A stretch of DNA of 13,910 nt from Oscillospiraceae bacterium. Lineage in GTDB: Bacteria; Bacillota; Clostridia; Oscillospirales; Ruminococcaceae. Made by a program: the position numbers and the translations under genes. Positions 6,972 through 13,867 of the stretch are shown piece by piece (position 1 is the stretch's first letter; every line of letters begins with the position of its first letter). The DNA lies in assembly GCA_020024175.1 (NCBI GenBank), contig JAHHUB010000024.1, forward strand, positions 1-13,910. The letters run 5' to 3'. Below the pieces are notes generated by a model, which saw nothing but the letters and a program-made list of their open reading frames with translations, was not told the DNA's origin and searched no databases.

Positions 6972-7589
6972 TTAAAACCCCATAATTCTTTTCCATCCAG
7001 CCTCATAAAAAGTAATGAGTTGTTTTATATATTCTGATGCATTTTCTCTCGGAATTTCGTGTACAAATATCTCAAAGTAAGCATAAAACATTCCACTGGT
7101 CAACATATGTTCCAACTGAGGATGTACTGTATTCATATGCATACCATTTTGATTCATAACTTCCGAAAAATCATGAGTAGCATCACAGTCCATCTGTATC
7201 ATGTCATGTATTAGATTTTCATAGACTGTACCCTCCGAACAACATAAAATCAGCTTAAATGCATCAATATTATCATAAATATAATCTGTTATATCAGACA
7301 TTCCTGCAACTGTATAGTCCATCATACATGTACGCTGTTCTTCCGGCGGTATATTATGAAAATCGTCCAAAATCTTTTGATACATCTCCAATATATGAGT
7401 ATGCTGCTCTTTTACCAAAGCATCAAACAGCTCTTCCTTGCTATTAAAATATCCATAAAATGCACCTGTAGTAACATTTGCTTTTTTTACAATAGTTCGC
7501 AGAGATGCTCCCTGAAAACCTTTTTGAAGAAATTCCTGACATGCGGCTGATAAAATATTATCTAAAGTTGAATGTTCATTTTCGCCCAT
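6972..7589 (-). CDS. TetR/AcrR-family transcriptional repressor
   Basis: The 205-residue protein begins with a TetR N-terminal domain: a helix with LDNILSAACQEFLQKGFQGASLR in pieces (9-31) and a helix-turn-helix with IVKKANVTTGAFYGYFNSKEELF (33-55), where the ATTGAFYGYF-like segment is the family hallmark. The remaining 140 residues are the ligand-binding and dimerisation part, with several cysteines (C88, C116, C117, C135) and methionines but no recognisable subfamily signature. The start at 7589 is chosen for the AAGGGGG ribosome binding site; the frame is open further upstream only by running through the promoter and operator. The gene leads the transcription unit containing the ECF remains and the ABC pair, so it probably controls itself and those transporters in response to a small molecule. 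The ligand is unknown. Confidence 0.88.
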   Translation of the reverse strand: MGENEHSTLDNILSAACQEFLQKGFQGASLRTIVKKANVTTGAFYGYFNSKEELFDALVKEQHTHILEMYQKILDDFHNIPPEEQRTCMMDYTVAGMSDITDYIYDNIDAFKLILCCSEGTVYENLIHDMIQMDCDATHDFSEVMNQNGMHMNTVHPQLEHMLTSGMFYAYFEIFVHEIPRENASEYIKQLITFYEAGWKRIMGF

Positions 7590-7606
7590 GTCAAATCCCC
7601 CTTCAT

Positions 7607-7642
7607 ATATTATAACAGTGTTATATAACACTGTTATAATAT
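7607..7642. promoter_or_regulatory. 36-bp perfect palindrome, tetR operator
   Basis: Every one of the 18 base pairs on each side of the centre between 7624 and 7625 is symmetric; the core reads AACAGTGTTATATAACACTG. It covers the -10 element and the expected transcript start of tetR and ends 17 bases before the ATG. TetR-family repressors bind such palindromes over their own promoters, and this length would fit two cooperating dimers. Autoregulation is an inference from position. Confidence 0.8.
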
Positions 7643-7664
7643 CATAATAATTTAGCTTTGTCAA
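7636..7664 (-). promoter_or_regulatory. Promoter of the tetR-transporter unit
   Basis: TTGACA (7664-7659), a 17-bp spacer and TATTAT (7641-7636) make a near-consensus promoter on the minus strand. The -10 lies within the edge of the 36-bp palindrome. The next terminator in this direction is at 2241-2293, so a transcript of about 5.4 kb covering the repressor, the ECF remains and both ABC genes is expected. Confidence 0.75.
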
Positions 7665-7790
7665 GAAAAAAGATTTTATTTTTTCAATTTTAGTTATAAT
7701 AATTATGTAAATGTTGTCTTTCATTTCAATTCCCAATAATTATTTATACAAAATTTTACTAAAACCTTTTGAATACTGGATTTTATATAT

Positions 7791-7841
7791 AAAAATAACC
7801 GCTGACTTTTACACTGTTTCTGTGTGTCAACGGCTATTTTT
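7791..7841 (-). terminator. Terminator of the PilZ gene
   Basis: Arms 7795-7806 and 7826-7837 form a 12-bp stem whose pairs are all satisfied on the minus strand (two G-U wobbles) but include two mismatches on the plus strand. A T run follows in the minus direction (TTATTTTTATATA). The hairpin starts about 10 bases past the PilZ stop. The A run on the other flank might allow weak termination in reverse. Confidence 0.75.
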
Positions 7842-7849
7842 TATATTTG

Positions 7850-8497
7850 TTAGTAGCGGTTTGTTCTTTGATTATGATGTCGTTCATTTTTAAATACAAA
7901 CTGACGAATTTTAGTTTCTGTCATTGCATCTAATGAAATCCATTTACAACCATACCCCAGTATATTGTCAGTTGTAGTGGGAATTTGATTTACAATTTCC
8001 GCATCAATGGAAAACCCGCCATCATCATTTGGTAATATAACGGAAAATTTAAGACCTGTAGGAAGTCGTGTTTCTGAAACAAATGACATTCCACCTGCAC
8101 TTATATTTCTTATACGTGCTTTTACTTCCATCCTAATAGAATAAGCATTTAATACAACTTCTATATTCAGAGGTATACGCAGGTCCTTTCTGATATTTGA
8201 ACTTTTTTCCGGCAATCTTACTCTATGGCCAATCCATAAACTGTAATCATACATTCCATGATTTAAACTTATACTATTCAAAGACAAGCGATAGACTGCA
8301 TCATTTTCTTCTTTTGTTTTAGACACAAGAAATGCCTCTGACGGAATACAGTCGGCATATTGTTCCAATATATGTATCATAAAGCAGTTTTCTGTTTCTT
8401 CATAGTAAACATTTGCAAGTGGTTCAGAATCAACACTGTAAAGCTGTCCGCGATTTGCGGATTTATCACGATCACACTCATTTATGATTGAATTCAT
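7850..8497 (-). CDS. PilZ-domain protein, probable c-di-GMP receptor
   Basis: The protein has 215 residues. The C-terminal PilZ domain (about 102-205) shows both c-di-GMP binding motifs: RKDLR (103-107, the RxxxR arm) and NISAGG (131-136, the [D/N]xSxxG motif). It then continues with beta-strands ending in GYGCKWISLD. The N-terminal 100 residues look like a YcgR-type N domain (short strands, DYSLWIGHRVRLPE before the linker). The layout is that of flagellar brake proteins and other c-di-GMP effectors, but no flagellar gene is in view, so the output is unknown. The ATG at 8497 follows AAGGAGAAAAC. The gene is monocistronic, with its own promoter and terminator, and is transcribed away from the two-component genes. 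Confidence 0.88.
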   Translation of the reverse strand: MNSIINECDRDKSANRGQLYSVDSEPLANVYYEETENCFMIHILEQYADCIPSEAFLVSKTKEENDAVYRLSLNSISLNHGMYDYSLWIGHRVRLPEKSSNIRKDLRIPLNIEVVLNAYSIRMEVKARIRNISAGGMSFVSETRLPTGLKFSVILPNDDGGFSIDAEIVNQIPTTTDNILGYGCKWISLDAMTETKIRQFVFKNERHHNQRTNRY

Positions 8498-8604
8498 ATG
8501 TTTTCTCCTTATTCTTTCCCTCAGTTAAGTAATAAGCATTATTAATATAATAGTTTCTGCAGTCTTAATATGCTGTTTTTATTAAAATTATTTTTAGAAT
8601 AACA

Positions 8605-8636
8605 GGCAGACAGACAATTATATATGCCTATCTGTC
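8605..8636 (-). promoter_or_regulatory. 5' leader hairpin of the PilZ mRNA
   Basis: Arms 8605-8615 and 8626-8636 form an 11-bp imperfect stem. On the minus strand ten of eleven pairs form, counting two G-U wobbles. It starts only a few bases after the predicted transcript start, leaving another 100 bases of leader to the ATG. It is too early and not T-tailed enough to be a terminator. It may stabilise the 5' end or act as a regulator's half-site array. The conserved GGGCAAACC-type c-di-GMP-I aptamer core is absent. Confidence 0.35.
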
Positions 8637-8646
8637 CAGTATTTTA

Positions 8647-8675
8647 ATTATATGTAATTTTCTAAAACTTGTCAA
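8647..8675 (-). promoter_or_regulatory. Consensus promoter of the PilZ gene with a small dyad at -35
   Basis: TTGACA (8675-8670), a 17-bp spacer and TATAAT (8652-8647) match the sigma-A consensus at all twelve positions, which predicts strong expression or tight repression. A 13-bp dyad, AACTTG-T-CAAGTT (8666-8678), covers the -35 and could be an operator. The predicted transcript starts near 8640, giving a leader of about 140 bases. Confidence 0.78.
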
Positions 8676-8726
8676 GTTGTTTGTATTTTATTAACAGAAA
8701 TTAAAATATCAATTATATAAAATTCC

Positions 8727-8755
8727 TTGTAAAAATTACTTTTAAAAGCTACAAT
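8727..8755 (+). promoter_or_regulatory. Putative promoter of the bceRS-like genes
   Basis: TTGTAA (8727-8732), a 17-bp spacer and TACAAT (8750-8755) precede the response-regulator ATG by about 30 bases. A second candidate, TTAACA/TATATA, lies at 8691-8719. Both are divergent from the PilZ promoter. The region is AT-rich, so the exact site is uncertain. Confidence 0.5.
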
Positions 8756-8784
8756 ATATATAATAACATTTAGGAAGTGATAAA

Positions 8785-9456
8785 ATGTACAAAATTTTAG
8801 TGGCGGAAGATGATTTTTCATTAGCTCAAGCTTTTGAAAAACAACTAACTTCATGGGGCAACGAAGTAAAATGTGTAAAAGATTTTCAAAACCTGTTAAA
8901 AGATTTTAACGATTATAAGCCTCATTTGGTTTTGCTTGATATAATGCTCCCCTTTTATAATGGCTATTACTGGTGTACTGAAATCAGAAAAATTTCCAAT
9001 GTGCCCATTATATTTATTTCCTCAGCGTCGGATAATATGAATATTATAATGGCTATGAATATGGGTGGCGATGAGTTTATTTCAAAGCCTGTGGATTTAA
9101 GTGTTATGAATGCGAAAATCGGAGCAGTTTTACGCAGAACCTACAATATGAATAGACAAATATCTGTTTTGGAACATAGAGGAGCTGTGCTGAATTTAGA
9201 TGATGGCAGCCTTATGTTTAATAATAAAAAAATAGAGCTAACCAAAAATGAATTTCGCATTATGCAAACACTGATGCAAAATAAAGGTAAAATAGTAAGC
9301 CGTGAAACTCTTATGACAAAACTTTGGCAAATGGATATGTATGTGGAAGAAAATACACTGACTGTCAATGTAAACCGTCTGCGAAAAAAACTGGAGAATG
9401 AGGGACTTTGTGATTTTATAAAAACCAAAGTAGGAAGCGGCTACATTATAGAATAA
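8785..9456 (+). CDS. BceR-like OmpR-family response regulator
   Basis: The 223-residue protein has a receiver domain (1-118) with acidic pocket D9/D10, phospho-acceptor D52 in LLDIMLP, conserved S79/S80 and K101 in the SKP motif. A winged-helix OmpR/PhoB DNA-binding domain follows (about 130-223), with ELTKNEFRIMQTLMQNKGKIVSRE, TVNVNRLRKKLE and the final VGSGYIIE. It is followed nine bases after its stop by the kinase gene, whose ribosome binding site (TAAGGAG) begins in the stop codon. The arrangement RR, short kinase, ABC ATPase, ten-helix permease identifies it as the regulator of a Bce-type peptide-antibiotic module. It should activate the downstream transporter promoter, where a tandem repeat is present. 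The start is supported by TAGGAAGTG. Confidence 0.92.
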   Translation: MYKILVAEDDFSLAQAFEKQLTSWGNEVKCVKDFQNLLKDFNDYKPHLVLLDIMLPFYNGYYWCTEIRKISNVPIIFISSASDNMNIIMAMNMGGDEFISKPVDLSVMNAKIGAVLRRTYNMNRQISVLEHRGAVLNLDDGSLMFNNKKIELTKNEFRIMQTLMQNKGKIVSRETLMTKLWQMDMYVEENTLTVNVNRLRKKLENEGLCDFIKTKVGSGYIIE

Positions 9457-9465
9457 GGAGATTAT

Positions 9466-10443
9466 ATGAAAAATTATATAAAAGACCGTATAAAATGGAT
9501 TTTGCTTTTCCTTGTTTTTATAATAATTTTCTGGATTGTTTTCTTTTTATATGACATTGAAAAAGAGGCTGTGGTTTACAGTGCAGAGCTGTGTTTTTTA
9601 ATTGGAATTATTTTTTTGGCTGCAGATTTTATTTATTATCGGAAAAATCACAAAACTTATGAAAATATTTTTAGTAATCTTCCGCTGTTTTCAGATAAAT
9701 TACCCAAAGCTGGTAGCCTAAGTGAAGATGATCTGCAAAAAATAGTTATTAAATTAAAAGAATATTTGGATTTATCCGAAACCCGTATTCAAACAGAAAA
9801 ACAAGATAATCTTGATTATTATGCCACATGGGCTCATCAGATAAAAACACCTATTTCCGTAATAAAAATGATTTTGGAAAGTGATGATACCCAAGAGCAT
9901 CGCTGTCTTTCTGCCGAACTTTTTCGTATTGAGCAATATGTGGAAACTGCTCTTTCTTACCAAAGGTTAAGCAGTGAAAGTTCAGATTATGTTTTTAAAG
10001 AATATGATTTAGACAATATAATAAAAGAATCTGTTCACAAATATGCACCACAATTTATCGGTAAAAAAATTCGTCTTAAATATAACTGTACAAATATAAA
10101 AGTCATTACAGATGAAAAATGGCTTTCATTTATTATAGAACAAATATTTTCTAACTGTGTAAAATATGCCGCAGAAGGCGAAGTGGAAATTTCTGCACAA
10201 AACGGTATTTTGAAAATTTCCGACAACGGTATAGGAATAGCTGCTGACGATTTGCCTAGAATCTTTGAAAAAGGCTTTACAGGCTACAATGGCAGAACAG
10301 ATAAAAAAGCCACAGGTTTGGGACTTTATCTTTGCAAAAATGCTGCTGATAAACTGTCTCACAAATTATGGGCAGAGTCCATTGCAGGAAAAGGCACAAC
10401 TGTTTTTTTAGATTTAAACCAAGAAAATATGCTTTGTGAATAG
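9466..10443 (+). CDS. BceS-like intramembrane-sensing histidine kinase
   Basis: The 325-residue kinase has two helices (about 11-29 and 37-57) joined by an external loop of fewer than ten residues. It has no extracellular sensor domain, which is the mark of BceS-type kinases that sense through their partner ABC transporter. The cytoplasmic part has the H-box WAHQIKTPI with H124, a DHp helix to about 170, the N-box with N230 in EQIFSNCVKYA, G1 DNGIGIA (253-259), the F-box IFEKGF and G2 TGLGLYLC (283-290). All catalytic motifs are intact and the length is typical for the family. It is co-transcribed with the upstream regulator. The transporter genes begin 108 bases later under what seems a separate regulated promoter. 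Confidence 0.92.
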   Translation: MKNYIKDRIKWILLFLVFIIIFWIVFFLYDIEKEAVVYSAELCFLIGIIFLAADFIYYRKNHKTYENIFSNLPLFSDKLPKAGSLSEDDLQKIVIKLKEYLDLSETRIQTEKQDNLDYYATWAHQIKTPISVIKMILESDDTQEHRCLSAELFRIEQYVETALSYQRLSSESSDYVFKEYDLDNIIKESVHKYAPQFIGKKIRLKYNCTNIKVITDEKWLSFIIEQIFSNCVKYAAEGEVEISAQNGILKISDNGIGIAADDLPRIFEKGFTGYNGRTDKKATGLGLYLCKNAADKLSHKLWAESIAGKGTTVFLDLNQENMLCE

Positions 10444-10454
10444 ACCTTACAAAA

Positions 10455-10520
10455 ATGTCACATCAAACCGCCCGAATGTCACATAAATGAATGGCAGCAA
10501 ATGGGCGGTTTTGTTATACT
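10455..10520 (+). promoter_or_regulatory. Regulated promoter of the Bce-type transporter with tandem ATGTCACAT repeats
   Basis: ATGTCACAT occurs at 10455-10463 and again at 10476-10484, a period of exactly 21 bp, so both copies face the same side of the helix. The second copy ends 7 bases before a poor -35 (TGGCAG, 10492-10497), which is 17 bp from a good -10 (TATACT, 10515-10520). A strong -10, weak -35 and an upstream tandem repeat are the usual form of an OmpR-family activated promoter. The neighbouring BceR-like protein is the obvious candidate. The -10 is about 30 bases before the ATPase ATG. Confidence 0.65.
10465..10511 (+). terminator. Possible terminator or attenuator hairpin between kinase and transporter genes
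   Basis: AAACCGCCC (10465-10473) and GGGCGGTTT (10503-10511) are perfect 9-base complements separated by 29 bases, inside which GTCA and TGGC can also pair. The right arm is followed by TTGTT only. A transcript running on from the kinase gene could form the hairpin and stop, while one started at the local promoter would not contain the left arm. The GC-rich arms stand out in this AT-rich region. The loop is long for a terminator, so confidence is low. Confidence 0.4.
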
Positions 10521-10551
10521 AAAGACACAAAAATTTAAGGAGGTCATTATT

Positions 10552-11319
10552 ATGGCAATTTTAGAGACAAAAAGTCTTACAAAAATTTACACATCCCGTT
10601 TTGGGTCAAATCAGGTAAAAGCTCTTTCAAATGTGTCTTTCACTGTGGAAAAAGGAGAATACACCGCTGTTATGGGTGAATCAGGTTCAGGTAAAACCAC
10701 ACTTTTAAATATTCTGGCAGCTCTTGATAAACCAACAAGCGGTGATGTACTTTTAGACGGAAAAAGTTTAAACTCTGTTACAGAAAAAGAAATTTCCGCA
10801 TTTCGTCGTGATAATTTAGGCTTTGTATTTCAGGATTTTAACCTTTTGGATACATTCACATTAAAAGACAATATTTTTCTCCCCTTGGTTTTAGCAGGAA
10901 AAAATTATAATGAAATGTGTCAAAAACTCAAACCTTTAGCTGAAAATCTAGGCATATCAAAAATTTTGGAGAAATACCCTTATGAAGTTTCAGGAGGACA
11001 AAAACAAAGAACCGCTGTAGCAAGAGCTTTAATTACCAATCCCAAATTGCTTTTGGCAGATGAACCTACTGGTGCTTTGGATTCTCATTCTGCTGACAGT
11101 TTGCTTAAAATTTTTAATGAAATTAATCAAAATGGTCAAACTATTGTAATGGTAACTCACTCAGCTAAGGCTGCAAGCCATGCAAGTAGAGTAATATTTA
11201 TCAAAGACGGAGAACTGTTTCATCAAATTTACCGTGGAAACAGCAGTCAGGAAGAAATGTTTAAGAAAATTTCCGACACATTGACTTTACTTGCATCAGG
11301 AGGCGAAAACAATGCGTAA
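10552..11319 (+). CDS. BceA-like ABC transporter ATPase
   Basis: The 255-residue MacB/LolD-type ATPase has Walker A GESGSGKTT (42-50), Q-loop Q94 in FVFQDFNLLD, signature VSGGQKQR (146-153), Walker B LLLADE with E171, D-loop GALD and H-loop H203 in VTHSAKAA. FQDFNLLD and VTHSAKAASHASR are typical of the peptide-antibiotic (BceA) branch. ATG at 10552 follows AAGGAGG; an earlier in-frame ATG at 10501 lies upstream of the predicted -10 and is rejected. The last 8 bases overlap the permease gene, so both are made together. It powers removal of cell-wall-active peptides from their lipid targets, or target protection, and takes part in signalling to the kinase. The actual antibiotic cannot be told from the ATPase. 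Confidence 0.92.
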   Translation: MAILETKSLTKIYTSRFGSNQVKALSNVSFTVEKGEYTAVMGESGSGKTTLLNILAALDKPTSGDVLLDGKSLNSVTEKEISAFRRDNLGFVFQDFNLLDTFTLKDNIFLPLVLAGKNYNEMCQKLKPLAENLGISKILEKYPYEVSGGQKQRTAVARALITNPKLLLADEPTGALDSHSADSLLKIFNEINQNGQTIVMVTHSAKAASHASRVIFIKDGELFHQIYRGNSSQEEMFKKISDTLTLLASGGENNA

Positions 11320-13288
11320 TACTTTTGCTTTCTTTCCAAAACTTGCATCAGATAATATAAGAAAAAACAGCAAGGTATATATTCCATATATGACAGCCTG
11401 TGCTGTAACCTCGGCTGTGTTTTATATTATTAAATCCCTTTCCTTAAATCCCGGAATAAAGGATGTTTTCGGTGGAAGAACATTATCTGATATGCTGGAT
11501 ATGGGAAGCTGGATTGCCGCATTCTTTTCAGCAATTTTACTGTTTTACACCAACAGTTTTTTGATGAAACGCCGTAAAAAAGAACTGGGTATATTTAATA
11601 TTCTCGGTATGGAAAAAAGGCATTTAGCTCTTACACTTGCCTATGAAACTATATATGTGTATCTTATTACAGTAATAGGCGGTATTATTTTAGGAATTGC
11701 CTTGGACAAACTTATGTTTATGATTGTATTAAAAATTATAAACGCCCCGGTTCCTATGGGATTTTTTATCTCTCCTATTGCAGTTTTATTTACAGCAATA
11801 CTGTTTTTATTTATCTTTTCTTTGGTATATCTAAAATCAGTAATTGAAATAAGCCTTATGAGTCCCATGGCTTTAATCCGTGAAAAAAATGCAGGTGAAA
11901 AAGAACCAAAAGCCAAATGGCTTATTGCGCTTTTAGGAGTTATTACTCTGACAGCAGGCTATATCATTGCTCTTTTAAAAAGAAATCCTCTTGAATCTAT
12001 TTTGCAGTTTTTTATTGCTGTAATTTTAGTTATAATCGGAACTTATCTGCTTTTTACTGCAGGCAGTATTGCACTTTTGAAACTCCTTTCCAAAAACAAG
12101 AAATTCTACTATAAAACAAATCATTTCATCAGTATTTCAGGAATGATTTACCGTATGAAACAAAATGCAGTAGGTCTTGCCAGTATCTGTATTTTGTCCA
12201 CTATGGTATTGGTAACTATTTCTTCAACAGGTTCTCTTATACTTGGACTTGATGATCTTAACAATGCCCGTTACCCCTTTGATTTTAATATTTACTATGA
12301 AGTATTTGATGAATATAACACTCAGCTTGTTAATAACATAAGAAAATTACAGTTTGAAAATAATATACCAATAACTGAAGAAATGCAGTATTCCTACTAC
12401 TATTATCCTGCCAAACGCCAGAATGAAAATTTCAATTATATAGGAGGTTTTGGTGGGGAATCCATTTTAATGATAATGCCTTTATCGGATTATAACAGGG
12501 CTTTAAATGAGAATAAAACTTTAAATGATGGCGAACTTTTAATGATGGCTGAAAGGGTAAAATACGAAAATTCCAATGCTGTTATCTTTGGAAAAGAATA
12601 CACTGTTAAGGAACATATTAACAAGTATCCGCCAAACGGTATACTTACTGCCAATATAAGTGATGGTTACTATATAGTGGTGCCTGACGGAGATGAAGAT
12701 AAAATAGCAGAACTTTTCTTTGAAGCCACAGGAAAAACATATTCACATAATAAAAGCTATTACTATGGTTTTAATACAATGATGTCCCATGAGGAACAAA
12801 TTGCTTTTTATCCTCATATTTATGATATGTCTGACACTGATAATAACTATCAATTTAACTGTGAAAGCAAAGCTGAAACATGGCTTGATACCATTTCCAT
12901 TTTTGGCGGAATGTTCTTTGTGGGAATTTTACTTGGTTTGCTGTTTACCATGGCAACAGTGCTTATTATCTACTATAAACAAATTTCTGAGGGTTATGAA
13001 GACAGAGAACGCTATGAAATCATGCAAAAAGTAGGTCTTACCGACAATGAAATCAAAGCATCTATCCATTCTCAGATTTTAACTGTATTCTTTCTTCCTC
13101 TTTTGGTGGCAGGTACTCATATTTGTTTTGCATTCCCCATTATAAAGAGACTTTTAGGTATATTTAACATGACAAATTTATGGATTTTTATAGGAACTAT
13201 GGCAGTAAGTTTTTCGGTTTTCTCTCTTATGTATGTATGTGTATATATGATGACTGCTAAAACCTACTACAAAATAGTCAGACGATAG
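11312..13288 (+). CDS. BceB-like FtsX-family permease with large extracellular domain
   Basis: The 658-residue protein has ten predicted helices: about 22-40, 68-84, 110-135, 155-175, 203-222, 230-255, 288-312, 528-555, 590-610 and 625-647. A long extracellular domain lies between helices seven and eight (about 315-525). The RRKKELGIFNILGM segment (88-100) and the similar RERYEIMQKVGL near 565-576 are the two cytoplasmic coupling regions of FtsX/BceB permeases. Length and layout match BceB. The extracellular part decides substrate recognition and here is rich in tyrosine and asparagine, with no motif I can tie to a specific peptide. The ATG at 11312 follows AGGAGG inside the ATPase gene. It should act with the ATPase as transporter and as sensor for the kinase. 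Confidence 0.92.
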   Translation: MRNTFAFFPKLASDNIRKNSKVYIPYMTACAVTSAVFYIIKSLSLNPGIKDVFGGRTLSDMLDMGSWIAAFFSAILLFYTNSFLMKRRKKELGIFNILGMEKRHLALTLAYETIYVYLITVIGGIILGIALDKLMFMIVLKIINAPVPMGFFISPIAVLFTAILFLFIFSLVYLKSVIEISLMSPMALIREKNAGEKEPKAKWLIALLGVITLTAGYIIALLKRNPLESILQFFIAVILVIIGTYLLFTAGSIALLKLLSKNKKFYYKTNHFISISGMIYRMKQNAVGLASICILSTMVLVTISSTGSLILGLDDLNNARYPFDFNIYYEVFDEYNTQLVNNIRKLQFENNIPITEEMQYSYYYYPAKRQNENFNYIGGFGGESILMIMPLSDYNRALNENKTLNDGELLMMAERVKYENSNAVIFGKEYTVKEHINKYPPNGILTANISDGYYIVVPDGDEDKIAELFFEATGKTYSHNKSYYYGFNTMMSHEEQIAFYPHIYDMSDTDNNYQFNCESKAETWLDTISIFGGMFFVGILLGLLFTMATVLIIYYKQISEGYEDRERYEIMQKVGLTDNEIKASIHSQILTVFFLPLLVAGTHICFAFPIIKRLLGIFNMTNLWIFIGTMAVSFSVFSLMYVCVYMMTAKTYYKIVRR

Positions 13289-13298
13289 GAGCACACAT

Positions 13299-13778
13299 AT
13301 GAAAAAATTATTAGTATTTTTCTTGACTTTAATATTATGTATGAGTTTAAATTCCTGTGCTTTTGATGACATTGACCCCCAGGAAATTGTGGATAAATTC
13401 GACAGTTTTGCAGAATTTTTAAGTAAATCGCAAATAACCAATGACAAAGACCTGATAGGAAAAAGAACTTACAAAGAAAATAATTATGTGGGAGAATACA
13501 GTTCCAACTGCTCCTTTGCCACAGGCAGAGATGTAATTTTCGGAGGTGCCTCCGTCTATAACCGTAAAATAAAAGTTTACGGAAAAATTAAAACTCAAAA
13601 CGGTTTTGCTGATGTGAGAATACGCACAGGTTCCACTGTAAATATTATTAAATCTGACAAGGAAGGTAATTTTGAGGAAACATTTGACTTTGATGGCGGA
13701 GGTAATTATATAATGATTGATTACAACAATTTCAGTGGAGAAATTGAACTTTTTGCAAAAGAAGATGTATCTGAATAA
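13299..13778 (+). CDS. Small lipoprotein of unknown function linked to the Bce-type module
   Basis: The 159-residue protein begins with a lipoprotein signal peptide: MKK, a hydrophobic core LLVFFLTLILCMSL and lipobox LNSC, with C20 as the acylated residue. The mature part has a short acidic and polar stretch (21-50), then about 100 residues with alternating hydrophobic pattern and many glycines and aromatics (GEYSSNCSFATGRDVIFGG, KIKVYGKIKTQNGFADVRIR, FDFDGGGNYIMIDYNNFSGE). This suggests a compact beta-sandwich. I do not recognise a family. It lies 10 bases after the permease stop with an AGGAG ribosome binding site and before the terminator, so it belongs to the same unit. Most Bce operons lack such a gene. 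An accessory role in peptide binding or transporter signalling on the outer face of the membrane is a guess from position. Confidence 0.85.
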   Translation: MKKLLVFFLTLILCMSLNSCAFDDIDPQEIVDKFDSFAEFLSKSQITNDKDLIGKRTYKENNYVGEYSSNCSFATGRDVIFGGASVYNRKIKVYGKIKTQNGFADVRIRTGSTVNIIKSDKEGNFEETFDFDGGGNYIMIDYNNFSGEIELFAKEDVSE

Positions 13779-13830
13779 TTTATATGATAAAAAATCGGCA
13801 AAATTAAATTAAAACAACATAACAGAAAAA

Positions 13831-13867
13831 AATAAAGTCCCCGAAAACAGTTGGGGACTTATTTTTA
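13831..13867 (+). terminator. Terminator of the Bce-type operon
   Basis: AAGTCCCC (13835-13842) and GGGGACTT (13853-13860) form an 8-bp GC-rich stem, extended inward by a G-U and an A-U pair, with a short A-rich loop. ATTTTTATAAATTTT follows on the plus strand. It lies about 55 bases after the lipoprotein stop and nothing is encoded beyond it to the window end. Confidence 0.88.

Noticed and set aside
6965..6982. GGGTTTTAAAACCC palindrome at the tetR stop codon as a terminator
   Set aside because: It has almost no loop and weak A-T pairs at its centre, and the tetR transcript must continue into the transporter genes.
7590..7736. Upstream extension of the TetR reading frame
   Set aside because: It runs through the 36-bp palindrome and the promoter; the ATG at 7589 has a clear AAGGGGG site and gives a standard TetR length.
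8498..8646. c-di-GMP riboswitch in the PilZ leader
   Set aside because: No GGGCAAACC-type core, tetraloop receptor or other conserved aptamer bases are present; only a simple hairpin is seen.
10501..10551. Earlier in-frame ATG for the BceA-like ATPase
   Set aside because: It lies upstream of the predicted -10, has no ribosome binding site and adds residues absent from the family; AAGGAGG precedes the ATG at 10552.
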